Positions 26,740 through 35,079 of a stretch of DNA of 64,000 bases are shown one piece after another. Both the position numbers and the translations under genes were made by a program. Below the pieces are notes generated by a model. That model was not told where the DNA came from, made no database searches, and saw only the letters and a list, made by a program, of their open reading frames with translations. This DNA is from JAKACA01 sp049510975 (lineage in GTDB: Bacteria > Actinomycetota > Acidimicrobiia > Acidimicrobiales > Bog-793). The stretch is from positions 6,328 to 70,327 of the forward strand of contig JBEKYM010000025.1 of the NCBI GenBank assembly GCA_049510975.1, written 5' to 3'. Each line of letters opens with the position of its first letter. Position 1 is the first letter of the stretch.

Positions 26740-27951
26740 ATGCGACAGCGAGAACCAGTGGTCAACTGGAGCACGGACTTCGATGTCATGGACCGGGCAT
26801 ACATCGAGAACCCGTATCCGATCTGGGACGAACTCCGCCAGACCTGCCCGATCGCTCACACTGATCGGCGCCGCGGCGCATGGCTGCTCACTCGGTACGG
26901 CGACGTCACTGCCGCCGCCCACGACATCGGACGCTTCAGCTCACTCGAGATCGGGGTCATCGACAACGACATCGACCCCGGCGAGGAGGCAGAAGTGGCC
27001 GTGGCGCCATACGGCCTCCCACCCATCTCGGCCGATCCGCCCCTGCACACTTGGACGAGGCGGCTCCTGCTCCCGTGGTTCTCCCACACGCGCGTCAACG
27101 AGTACGAGGCGATGACTCGCGATCTCTGCCGCCACCTCATCGATGGTTTCATCGACATCGGACGCGCCGACGCGGCGGCCGACTACGCCCAGCAGATCCC
27201 GGTCCGTGTCGTCGGCAAGATCCTCGGCGTGCCCGAATCGCTCTCGGACACCTTCACCGGTTGGGTACGCGACATGCTCGAGTTCGCCGACGAACCCGAG
27301 CGAGTCGCTCGCGGGCAGGCCGGCATCATCGCCTACCTCCTCGAGGAGATCGAGCGCCGCAAGCTCGACCCGGACGACGACCTCATCAGCGAGCTCGTGC
27401 ACACGAGCCACGATGGCGAGCCGTTGGAGGACGGCCTCGTGCTCGGCATCGTCGGGCTCGTGATGATCGCCGGCATCGACACGACCTGGAGCAGCATCGG
27501 CTCGTCCCTCTTGCACCTCGCCACGCACCCGGATGACGCCGCCCGACTCGCCGTCGAGCCGGACCTGATGCCCTCGGCCGTCGAGGAGCTGCTGCGGGCC
27601 TACTCGCCTGTGACGATGGCCCGCGTCGTCACGGCCGACACCGAATTCGGCGGCTGCCCGATGCGCGAAGGCGACAAAGTGCTCATGAACTTCCCCGCCG
27701 CCAACCGTGACCCCGAAGTATTCGAACGACCCGACGAAGTCGTTCTCGATCGGAGGCTCAACCGCCATGTGGCCTTTGGCTCGGGCATCCACCGCTGCGC
27801 CGGATCCAACCTGGCTCGCATGGAGCTGACGGTGGCGCTCGAGGAATGGCTCGGCCGCATTCCCAGCTTCCGGCTCGCGCGGGGAGCCGAGGTCACCTGG
27901 GCCGGCGGTCAGGTGCGGGGTCCCCGCGTCCTTCCGGTGGAGTTCCCGTGA
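26740..27951 (+). CDS. Cytochrome P450
   Basis: A 403-residue soluble bacterial P450. The oxygen-binding I-helix has AGIDTTWSS, the K-helix ExxR is EELLR, and the haem loop is FGSGIHRCAGSNLARMEL with the axial Cys at about residue 353. PPLHTWTRRLLLPWFS is the C-helix haem-propionate region. It resembles CYP families active on terpenoids, steroids or fatty acids, but assignment to a family needs a search. No ferredoxin or reductase gene is next to it. ATG 26740 is used. Confidence 0.92.
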   Translation: MRQREPVVNWSTDFDVMDRAYIENPYPIWDELRQTCPIAHTDRRRGAWLLTRYGDVTAAAHDIGRFSSLEIGVIDNDIDPGEEAEVAVAPYGLPPISADPPLHTWTRRLLLPWFSHTRVNEYEAMTRDLCRHLIDGFIDIGRADAAADYAQQIPVRVVGKILGVPESLSDTFTGWVRDMLEFADEPERVARGQAGIIAYLLEEIERRKLDPDDDLISELVHTSHDGEPLEDGLVLGIVGLVMIAGIDTTWSSIGSSLLHLATHPDDAARLAVEPDLMPSAVEELLRAYSPVTMARVVTADTEFGGCPMREGDKVLMNFPAANRDPEVFERPDEVVLDRRLNRHVAFGSGIHRCAGSNLARMELTVALEEWLGRIPSFRLARGAEVTWAGGQVRGPRVLPVEFP

Positions 27952-28020
27952 CTGCTTGCCACTCGTGCTCAGCGGCTCGCTGACCTGACGCCAGCTGCCT
28001 CGAGGGGGCGGAGCGCCCCT

Positions 28021-28050
28021 TTGAGCGCCTGTACCGGCAATGGCTAGGAT
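28021..28050 (+). promoter_or_regulatory. Candidate -35/-10 promoter of the giant surface protein
   Basis: TTGAGC (28021-28026), an 18-base spacer and TAGGAT (28045-28050) form a good housekeeping-type promoter about 60 bases before the GTG at 28110. The palindrome at 28065-28090 lies just downstream, where an operator or leader hairpin would act. Confidence 0.5.
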
Positions 28051-28064
28051 CGACCCGACGCTGG

Positions 28065-28090
28065 TGACAGTGATGACAGGCTCACTGTCA
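28065..28090. promoter_or_regulatory. Perfect 9-bp inverted repeat with 8-base spacer
   Basis: TGACAGTGA, eight bases, TCACTGTCA. It sits between the candidate promoter and the ribosome binding site of the giant exported protein, so it could be a repressor/activator operator or an mRNA hairpin. Its core GTGA-N8-TCAC recurs in the palindrome at 19798-19815. Confidence 0.55.
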
Positions 28091-28109
28091 AGGCGAGGGG
28101 GACGGCAAC

Positions 28110-31100
28110 GTGCGACGTAGCTGCAGTCTGCAAAGCCACTTCAACGCGCGGCAGCCGCGCACTCCGCATCACGTGACCGCCGGGCGACGTGGGCTGCTTC
28201 GCTGGCGGCTCGGACGGGCCGGCGCCGGCCTGCTGATGCTCGCCGGGATCGTCGTGACGATGGTGGTGAACGCCCCGGCGGCCTCCGCCGGCACGCCCAC
28301 CTGGACCCAGCTGTCCCCTGCTACGAGCCCGCCGGCCCTCGAGGCACCCTCGATGGCCTACGACGCCAGTACCCACCAGCTCGTCCTCACCGGTGAGGCG
28401 GCTGGGGACACTGACAACGAAACATGGATCTGGAACGGCAGCACGTGGTCCGACGCCAACCCGGCGACCAGTCCGCCGGCCCGATTCGGCGCCGCCATGG
28501 CCTACGACAGCTCCACCGGCGACATCGTGCTCTTCGGCGGCACGGGCGCTGGCGGGCTCCGCCAAGACACCTGGACGTGGGACGGCTCGACGTGGTCGCA
28601 AGCCACCCCCGCCTCCCCACCGAGCGCCCGCGAAGGCGCCGAGATGGCCTACGACACCGCCACCTCGCAGATGGTCCTGTTCGGGGGTTACGACGGCAGC
28701 AACTACCTGGCCGACACGTGGACCTGGAGCGGCACCTCCTGGACACAGGTCGGGCTCAGCGAGCCGGGCAACTTCACAGGAAAAGAATTCCCGGCGGTGG
28801 CCTATGACCCGGCGACCAGCCAGCTGCTGCTGTTCAGCGGGTGGGGGCAGAACCAGTATTCCGATACCTGGGACTGGAACGGTACGAGCTGGAACCAGCT
28901 CACGCCGGGCGAAACCCCCTTCGCAAGCGGCGGCGACGCCATGGCCTACGACCCGGACCTCAGCCAACTCGTACTCTTCGGCGGCAACACTAGTCCCGAC
29001 GACAGCTACGACGCCGACACGAACGGGGTCTTCTACTGGGACGGCAGCACCTTCGGGACGCTCGCGACCGGGCCGTCCGCCCGCGACTTCGCCGCTCTCG
29101 CCTACGACCCGGACTCTTCCCAGCTCGTGATGTTCGGCGGCAACGACTCCTCCGGCACCTACCTGAACGACACCTGGTCGTATTCGCTCGTGCCCACGGT
29201 GGCGACCACACTGTCGGTCGGCTCGCCGACCGTCGCCGGAGTCGAGACGGTGCCCGAGTCGGCGATCCCCGCCTCCAGCGTCGACGGGTCATCGGGCTCG
29301 GGCGACGCCGCCTCAGCGCCGCTGAGCTCCATCCCGCTGCACTCGATCGGCATCGGTTCGTCACCGCTCAGCTCGATCCCGCTTCACTCGATCCCGTTGC
29401 ACTCCATCGCCGTCCCCGGCTCAGGAGCACCGTCGGCGCTGGCGACGGCAGAGCAGGCCCTCTCCAACACCTTGCTGTCGGACATCTCCATCGACTTCCC
29501 GTCCGGCTGCGAGAACGGAGGGGAGACCTGCACCGGGTGGCAGGGTGTCCTCGCCGGCTCGCAGTACGCCGGCGTTCCCCTCGAAGCAGTCACCCTCGGC
29601 GATGTCCTACTGGACACGAATCTCGGCAGTGACGGCGAACCGTCGCCGGCGACGAACTTCGGCTCCGTCGACCTCGGCGACCTCGACCTGTCCTCGTCAT
29701 CACTCAGCTCGATCCCGCTCAGCTCGGTCGAGCTCGGCTCCGTACCGCTCGGCGCCATCGGCCTCTCGGGTTCCGCGCCCGGCACGTCGGCAGTGGACGC
29801 CTGGTGCAGCGAGCTGGCGAGCCTCAACTCGTCCTGCTCGGACTTCGGGATTGATCAGTCGACCGGCAACGACAACGGAGTCACGCTCCTGTCACTCGCC
29901 CTCGCCGGCTTGCCGCTGCATTCGATCCCGCTCAGCTCGATCCCGCTCAGCTCCATCGACTTGAGCTCAGTGCCGCTCAGCTCGATCCCGCTCAGCTCGA
30001 TCCCGCTCAGCTCGATCGACCTCGCCAGCAACCCGCTCCACTCGATCCCCCTCCACTCGATCCCGCTCAGCTCGATCCCGCTCCATTCGATCGAGCTCAC
30101 CTCGATCCCAGACCTCTCGCTCGTCGTCAACTGCCAGATCTTCACGTGCGCGGGCGCCACCCTCGGCGACGCCGCTGCGGCCGGCGCCATCCTGACGAGC
30201 GCCACGGTCGGCGACCTGCCCACCGACCAACTGTCGGGCACCTCGCTCGCTCAGCTCTTGATCGGGGACTCCACGAGCGACCCCGACTATCCGAGCCTCA
30301 CGCTCGGCGACGTCCTCCTCTCGACGCTGCCGCCGGCCAGCTACCCGTGGCAGAGCGTTTCGATGTCGGGGTTGCCGCTGGCCGCCGACGAGAGCGCCGG
30401 CGGGACCGTCACCTATACCTTGACGCTCAACCTCAGCAACGGGCCCGGGACGGTGCTCGTCGATCTCACGCTGCCGCCGGGTTTCTCCTATGTGCACGAC
30501 AGTGCCAACTGGTCCGACGGCCAGCTGATCGACCCGACACCGGCCGGGTCCTCGCTGTACTGGGCGCTCGCGCTCGAACCCGGCGTCTACCCGATCACGT
30601 TCGAGGCGACAGCGGGTACCGGGCTCGGAGCCGCCACGGCCACGGTGTCGTCCTCCATCAGCGGGGTCCTCAACTCCTCCGCATCCGCCTCGGTGAACGT
30701 CATCGACGGCGAGGAACCGGACGACACCGCTGCCCTCGCCACGCCGCTCGATCCCGGCACTCCGCCTGGCGCCGGCGGGAATCTCAACATCGGCTACCTC
30801 ACCTCGAAGGGCGACGTGAACGACTGGGCCGTCACCGTGACCCAGGGCGAGGAGCTGGCGTTGGCGCTCACCAACCTTCCTGCCACCTACGATCTCGAGT
30901 TGTTCGGGCCGGACGGTCAGCAGTTGCAGACAGCACCCGACCAGAGTGTGCCCGGCGTCTCCGACTCGCTCCCGTCGATCACGCCAGGCGCCACCTCCGA
31001 GTCGACACCGGGCTCGCAGGACCTCGCCGTGACGGCGCCGGCGGGCGATCAGCTCGAGGCGGTGTCGAACAACCCCGACGCCCAGAGCCAGTACATCCAG

Positions 31101-34100
31101 ACGCCACCGCTACCGGCTGGTACCTACATCGTGCAGGTGTCGGGTTACAACGGCGCTTACAGCCCGCAGCCCTACCTGCTGCAGGCGAACGTGCTCGGAG
31201 GCGCCACGTCCCCGACGTGCTCGCCCATCCAGTACCCGAACCCGCTCCCAGACGCCGGCCAGGGACCCGTGAGCTTCCCCGACACCGTCCCTCCCGGCAC
31301 GAACACGCTGTTCCTCGTCAACACCCAGCGCCTGTCCGCCGCCTTCGGGAGCACCGACGAAGCCCAGATACTCGCTGACGCCGAGTCGGTCGCTTCCGAC
31401 TCGTCTGCAGGCGTCTCCGGTGCCGTCATCGCCGTCGACTCCTACGCGAGCGTGCAGAGCGCCTATGCCCTCTGGAACTCCAACCCTTGCTCGGTCGACG
31501 CCGCCAACGGCGTCGTCGCCGCCATCGCCTCGGTCGTCGACAGCATCCGGGAGGCGAACGCGTCGATCCAGAACGTCGTCATCGTCGGGGCGGACGATCA
31601 GATCCCCTTCGCCCGCCTGGCCGATGGGGCGACGGAGTCGAACGAGCGCGACTACGGGGCGTCCACCTTTGCGGGCGAGAACAACGTCGAGGGCGACGCA
31701 CTCTCGCTCGGTTACTACTTCAGCGACGACCCGTATGTCGCCAGCCAGCCGCTCACCGTCGGCAGCGCCACCCTCTACGACCCGGAGCTGGCCGTCGGAC
31801 GGCTCGTCGAGTCGTCCTCGGAGATCGAGTCTTCCCTCATGCGTTTCGTACAGACGGGCGGGGATCTGAACGCCACGGCCAGCCTCACGACCGGGTACTC
31901 GTTCCTCACCTCGGGGGCCGAAGCCGTCTCGGCGAACCTGGCCGCCGACGGCCTCTCGCCATCGACACTCATCAACGAGAGCTGGACGACGAGCGACCTC
32001 GACGCCGCCCTCGGCGCCAGCCCGACACCTGGCGTCGACAGCATCAACGCCCACTTCGACTACTCACGCGCCCTGCCGGCCGCTGACAACGCCAGCGGTG
32101 ACGAGACCGATCTGTTCACGACGACCGACGTCCGCAACGCCCTCGGCTCCTACGCGGGGCGGCTCTTGTTCTCCATGGGCTGTCATTCGGGCCTCGACAT
32201 CGACGATGCCGAGGTCGGCAGCCCCGGCTCGGCGCCGGTCGACGACTGGGCAAAGACGTTCGCCGATGCCGGCGCTCTCTGGGTGGCCAACACCGGGTAC
32301 GGCTATGCCGATACCGACACGATCGCCTACTCGGCCAAGCTCATGTCCGACTTCGCCGCCAACTTGAACGGTTCGCTCACCATCGGCGAGGCCATGACGG
32401 AGGCAAAGCAGCAGTACGCCGGCGGCAACGCCATCCTGAGCCCGTACGACCTGAAGGCGCTCATGGAGTCGACGTTCTACGGCCTGCCGATGTACAACCT
32501 CAACTCCAGCTCCACACCCGTCGCGCCGCCGACCGGCCCGCCGACGGGCACGGATCCGGTCACCGGGCTCACGGTCGCGCCCGTGGCCCTCAGCCTCGGT
32601 CAGGGATCGAGCACGGTGCCCGGGCAGCTCGGGCTCGTCAGCACGCCGAACGGCAGCTACTACCAGATCAACGGCACGACGCCGACCGATAGCGGCACGC
32701 AGGTCACCGAGTACCGGCCGATCGAGCCGCTCGTCACCCTGCCGATGACCGAACCCGGCCTCGTCGCCCACGGGGCCCTCGTCACGGCGCTGACGTCCAC
32801 CGACGAGGCGTTCGCGCCGGCGTATTCGATGCCGTCGGCCGGCTCGGCGGACGACACGCCGCCGGCAATCGCGGACGCCGCCTTCCCTGGCACGTTGCAG
32901 CGGGTGGCGGACTTCTCGACGTTCACGCCCACCGGTACCGGTGAGGGAGCCCAGCTCGACCTCGTGGCCGGTCAGTTCTTCCCCAACGGGTCCTCCTCCG
33001 GTGCGGGAACCGAGCGGCTGTTCAACTCGATGTCGGCCGAGGTCTACTACCTCCCGCCGAACAGCCCCGACGCCAGCGACTACACGCCGGCAACGATCGA
33101 CTCGACCGAGGCGATCGAAGCGGGCAGCAACGTCAACTTCGTCGTCCAGGTCACGCCCGCGCTCGCACCGGTCGTGCGAGTCCTCGTCCTTTCTACCGAC
33201 GCCGACGATCCGGGGGCTTGGACGCCACTGGACCTGTCGTCGAGCGATGGACTGCGCTGGAGCGGAGCGGCGCCGTCGACGACGAGCGGCAAGGTGCAGT
33301 ACATCGTCGAGGCAGTTGACGCCGCCGGTAACGTCTCGGTCTCGAACAACGAAGGCACCGCCTTCGACGGCACGACGCCACCCTCCTCTACCGCCCCCGA
33401 CGTGTCGATCTCGCTCTCGGGCAGCGGGGGCGGAGGCGGCTACTACTCGAGCGCGGTCACCGCCACGGTGACGGCGCCCGCCGGCTCGACCTACGTGCTC
33501 GACGGCGCTGGGTCGGCGCCGGTGCCGGAGAGCGGCACGATCACGATCACGAGCAACGGCGAGCACGTGCTGTCGGTGACAGACCCGGTGGGCGGCACGA
33601 CGACCCAGTCCTTCGCCATCTCGATCCCCAACACGCAGACCACGACGGCACTGACGGCCTCGACCGGATCGCCTACGGTCGGGCAAGCCGTCGCCCTCTC
33701 CGCCCAAGTGAGCCCGGATGGGGCCGGTGCTGGGAGCCCGAGTGGGAACGTGGAGTTTCTCGATGGATCAACACCCGTCGAGAGTTGCGGCGGGAGCTCG
33801 GGTGAACCGCTGACCGGGACGATCGCCACGTGCAGCGTGTCCTACGATTCGCCGGGAAGCCACCGGCTGACAGCCGTCTACCTCGGAGGTGGCACGTTCA
33901 CGGGCTCGACGTCGGGCCCGCAGGATCTGGCGGTCATCTTGCCGACGGCGTTCTCCGTCATGGTGAACGGCGGATCGTCGGCGACCATCGCCTACGGCAC
34001 ACCGGCAACGTTGAGCGAGTCCGGAATCCAGTCGGAGGCGAGCGGAGTCGTGACGTTCTATGCGTCGGGAGGAACCGTGCTGTGCTCGTTCGCCTCCAGC

Positions 34101-34469
34101 GGGGGGGCCACGAGCTGCACCACGCCGGCGACGTTGGCCGCCCAGAGCTACACCGGGATCTATGGCAGTTTCGGCGACACCGACGGCAGCTACGCGAGCT
34201 CGTCCTCGACGAACAACGTGTCGCTCACGGTCGTCGGACCGACGCAGTTCTCGATCACGGTGAACGGCGGGGCGTCGGCGTCCACGACCTACGGTTCCGG
34301 CGCAACCGGGGCTCCCGAGCGGAGCCACCGGCACGGTGTCGTTCTTCAAGCGGGGCGGCAGGAGGTTGTGTTTCTTCACCGACAGCGGCGCAGGAGGGAG
34401 CTGCTCGACATCGGCACAGCTGCCGGTGCACGATCACATGGGCATTTACGCCACGTTCACCGACACTGA
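28110..34469 (+). CDS. Giant exported multidomain protein with gingipain/caspase-like domain; 3' end frameshifted
   Basis: 2119 residues from GTG 28110 (GAGGGGG upstream). Order: long basic signal peptide ending PAASA (about residue 60); Kelch-type beta-propeller (about 62-365, repeated MAYDxxxxQLVLFGG and TWxWxGxxW); pentapeptide-like IPLSS repeats (about 405-675); DUF11/CARDB-like sandwich (about 755-865); PPC domain (about 866-1030, with NDWAVTVTQGEELALAL); peptidase C25-like caspase fold (about 1065-1465) with candidate catalytic His1315 in NAHFDYSR and Cys1358 in LFSMGCHSG; then Ig-like domains. After about 34300 the frame turns into arginine/histidine-rich nonsense, while the true C-terminus continues one frame on (to 35079). 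The intact product would have about 2320 residues. A surface protease or cleavage-activated adhesin is inferred. Confidence 0.85.
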   Translation: MRRSCSLQSHFNARQPRTPHHVTAGRRGLLRWRLGRAGAGLLMLAGIVVTMVVNAPAASAGTPTWTQLSPATSPPALEAPSMAYDASTHQLVLTGEAAGDTDNETWIWNGSTWSDANPATSPPARFGAAMAYDSSTGDIVLFGGTGAGGLRQDTWTWDGSTWSQATPASPPSAREGAEMAYDTATSQMVLFGGYDGSNYLADTWTWSGTSWTQVGLSEPGNFTGKEFPAVAYDPATSQLLLFSGWGQNQYSDTWDWNGTSWNQLTPGETPFASGGDAMAYDPDLSQLVLFGGNTSPDDSYDADTNGVFYWDGSTFGTLATGPSARDFAALAYDPDSSQLVMFGGNDSSGTYLNDTWSYSLVPTVATTLSVGSPTVAGVETVPESAIPASSVDGSSGSGDAASAPLSSIPLHSIGIGSSPLSSIPLHSIPLHSIAVPGSGAPSALATAEQALSNTLLSDISIDFPSGCENGGETCTGWQGVLAGSQYAGVPLEAVTLGDVLLDTNLGSDGEPSPATNFGSVDLGDLDLSSSSLSSIPLSSVELGSVPLGAIGLSGSAPGTSAVDAWCSELASLNSSCSDFGIDQSTGNDNGVTLLSLALAGLPLHSIPLSSIPLSSIDLSSVPLSSIPLSSIPLSSIDLASNPLHSIPLHSIPLSSIPLHSIELTSIPDLSLVVNCQIFTCAGATLGDAAAAGAILTSATVGDLPTDQLSGTSLAQLLIGDSTSDPDYPSLTLGDVLLSTLPPASYPWQSVSMSGLPLAADESAGGTVTYTLTLNLSNGPGTVLVDLTLPPGFSYVHDSANWSDGQLIDPTPAGSSLYWALALEPGVYPITFEATAGTGLGAATATVSSSISGVLNSSASASVNVIDGEEPDDTAALATPLDPGTPPGAGGNLNIGYLTSKGDVNDWAVTVTQGEELALALTNLPATYDLELFGPDGQQLQTAPDQSVPGVSDSLPSITPGATSESTPGSQDLAVTAPAGDQLEAVSNNPDAQSQYIQTPPLPAGTYIVQVSGYNGAYSPQPYLLQANVLGGATSPTCSPIQYPNPLPDAGQGPVSFPDTVPPGTNTLFLVNTQRLSAAFGSTDEAQILADAESVASDSSAGVSGAVIAVDSYASVQSAYALWNSNPCSVDAANGVVAAIASVVDSIREANASIQNVVIVGADDQIPFARLADGATESNERDYGASTFAGENNVEGDALSLGYYFSDDPYVASQPLTVGSATLYDPELAVGRLVESSSEIESSLMRFVQTGGDLNATASLTTGYSFLTSGAEAVSANLAADGLSPSTLINESWTTSDLDAALGASPTPGVDSINAHFDYSRALPAADNASGDETDLFTTTDVRNALGSYAGRLLFSMGCHSGLDIDDAEVGSPGSAPVDDWAKTFADAGALWVANTGYGYADTDTIAYSAKLMSDFAANLNGSLTIGEAMTEAKQQYAGGNAILSPYDLKALMESTFYGLPMYNLNSSSTPVAPPTGPPTGTDPVTGLTVAPVALSLGQGSSTVPGQLGLVSTPNGSYYQINGTTPTDSGTQVTEYRPIEPLVTLPMTEPGLVAHGALVTALTSTDEAFAPAYSMPSAGSADDTPPAIADAAFPGTLQRVADFSTFTPTGTGEGAQLDLVAGQFFPNGSSSGAGTERLFNSMSAEVYYLPPNSPDASDYTPATIDSTEAIEAGSNVNFVVQVTPALAPVVRVLVLSTDADDPGAWTPLDLSSSDGLRWSGAAPSTTSGKVQYIVEAVDAAGNVSVSNNEGTAFDGTTPPSSTAPDVSISLSGSGGGGGYYSSAVTATVTAPAGSTYVLDGAGSAPVPESGTITITSNGEHVLSVTDPVGGTTTQSFAISIPNTQTTTALTASTGSPTVGQAVALSAQVSPDGAGAGSPSGNVEFLDGSTPVESCGGSSGEPLTGTIATCSVSYDSPGSHRLTAVYLGGGTFTGSTSGPQDLAVILPTAFSVMVNGGSSATIAYGTPATLSESGIQSEASGVVTFYASGGTVLCSFASSGGATSCTTPATLAAQSYTGIYGSFGDTDGSYASSSSTNNVSLTVVGPTQFSITVNGGASASTTYGSGATGAPERSHRHGVVLQAGRQEVVFLHRQRRRRELLDIGTAAGARSHGHLRHVHRH
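29323..30120 (+). repeat. Coding 15-bp repeats giving pentapeptide-like IPLSS units
   Basis: In three blocks (about 29323-29410, 29700-29770 and 29900-30115) the protein repeats every five residues with the pattern (I/V)-(P/D/E)-L-(S/H)-S. The DNA shows matching 15-bp units built on ATCCCGCTCAGCTCG, with near-exact copies in the third block. Five-residue periodicity with Leu at the centre is what a right-handed pentapeptide beta-helix needs, though the usual A(D/N)LxX consensus is not present. Confidence 0.8.
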
Positions 34470-35079
34470 CGGCCACTACGCTGGGTCGACGTCGACGAAT
34501 ACCGTGGAGCTCACCGTCACACCGGCTCCTCTCGTCATCACCGCCTCGAGCGCCGCCATGAGCTACGAGGGCACGCCACCGGTAATTCACGCCAGCTACA
34601 GCGGCTTTGTCGACGGGCAAACGGTCGGCAAGCTCACAACCCGACCGACGTGCTCGACGTCTGCAACCGACTCCAGCCCGGTGGGGACGTACACCTCCTC
34701 CTGCATCGGCGCCCTCGACCCCAACTACTCCATCACCTACGTGGACGGCGGCGTGACGGTGAGCTACCGCGTGAGGGCCGTCGTCACCCGACCGCAGGGT
34801 CTCTCCGGCGCTCTCCTGTTCACCTTGCAGCTGCGAAACGCCAACGGAACCAACGTGACTACGCCCGGTGTAGCGGTGACGGCGGTGAGCATCGACGGAT
34901 ACATCACGCCGGTGTCGGTCGTCCCCGACCCCGGCAACCTCTTCTCTTACGTGTCTCTCTCGAGCTCGGACACGTACCTGCTCTCCACCACGGGCCTGTC
35001 GCTCGGGTCCCACGTCCTTTCGATCAGCGTGGCGGGTGACCCCGTGAGCCATCAGATCGCCTTTACCGTCACGACATGA
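34303..35079 (+). pseudogene. Out-of-frame C-terminal part of the giant protein (Ig-like and MBG-type domains)
   Basis: This is the continuation of the 28110 gene in the next reading frame. Its first residues (GLPSGATGTVSFFKRGG) resume the Ig-like repeat broken in the upstream frame, matching the preceding repeat's ASGVVTFYASGG. Then a MBG_2-like domain is seen: LVITASSAAMSYEGTPP, SYSGFVDGQTVGKL, SSPVGTYTSSCIGALDPNY and ITYVDGGVTV. A last beta-rich domain closes the protein. The TGA overlaps the ATG of the cyclase gene (ATGA), which also argues that this is the true end. A net one-base shift with loss of about four codons near 34300-34312 explains the break. It may be a sequencing error, a real mutation, or programmed. 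Confidence 0.8.

Noticed and set aside
29900..30115. 15-bp repeats considered as an iteron or origin
   Set aside because: They fall inside a strongly coding region and keep frame, giving IPLSS repeats.
32064..33707. 547-codon minus-strand frame inside the giant exported gene
   Set aside because: Low-complexity Arg/Gly/Val composition and full overlap with the C25/Ig-coding region in the sense frame.
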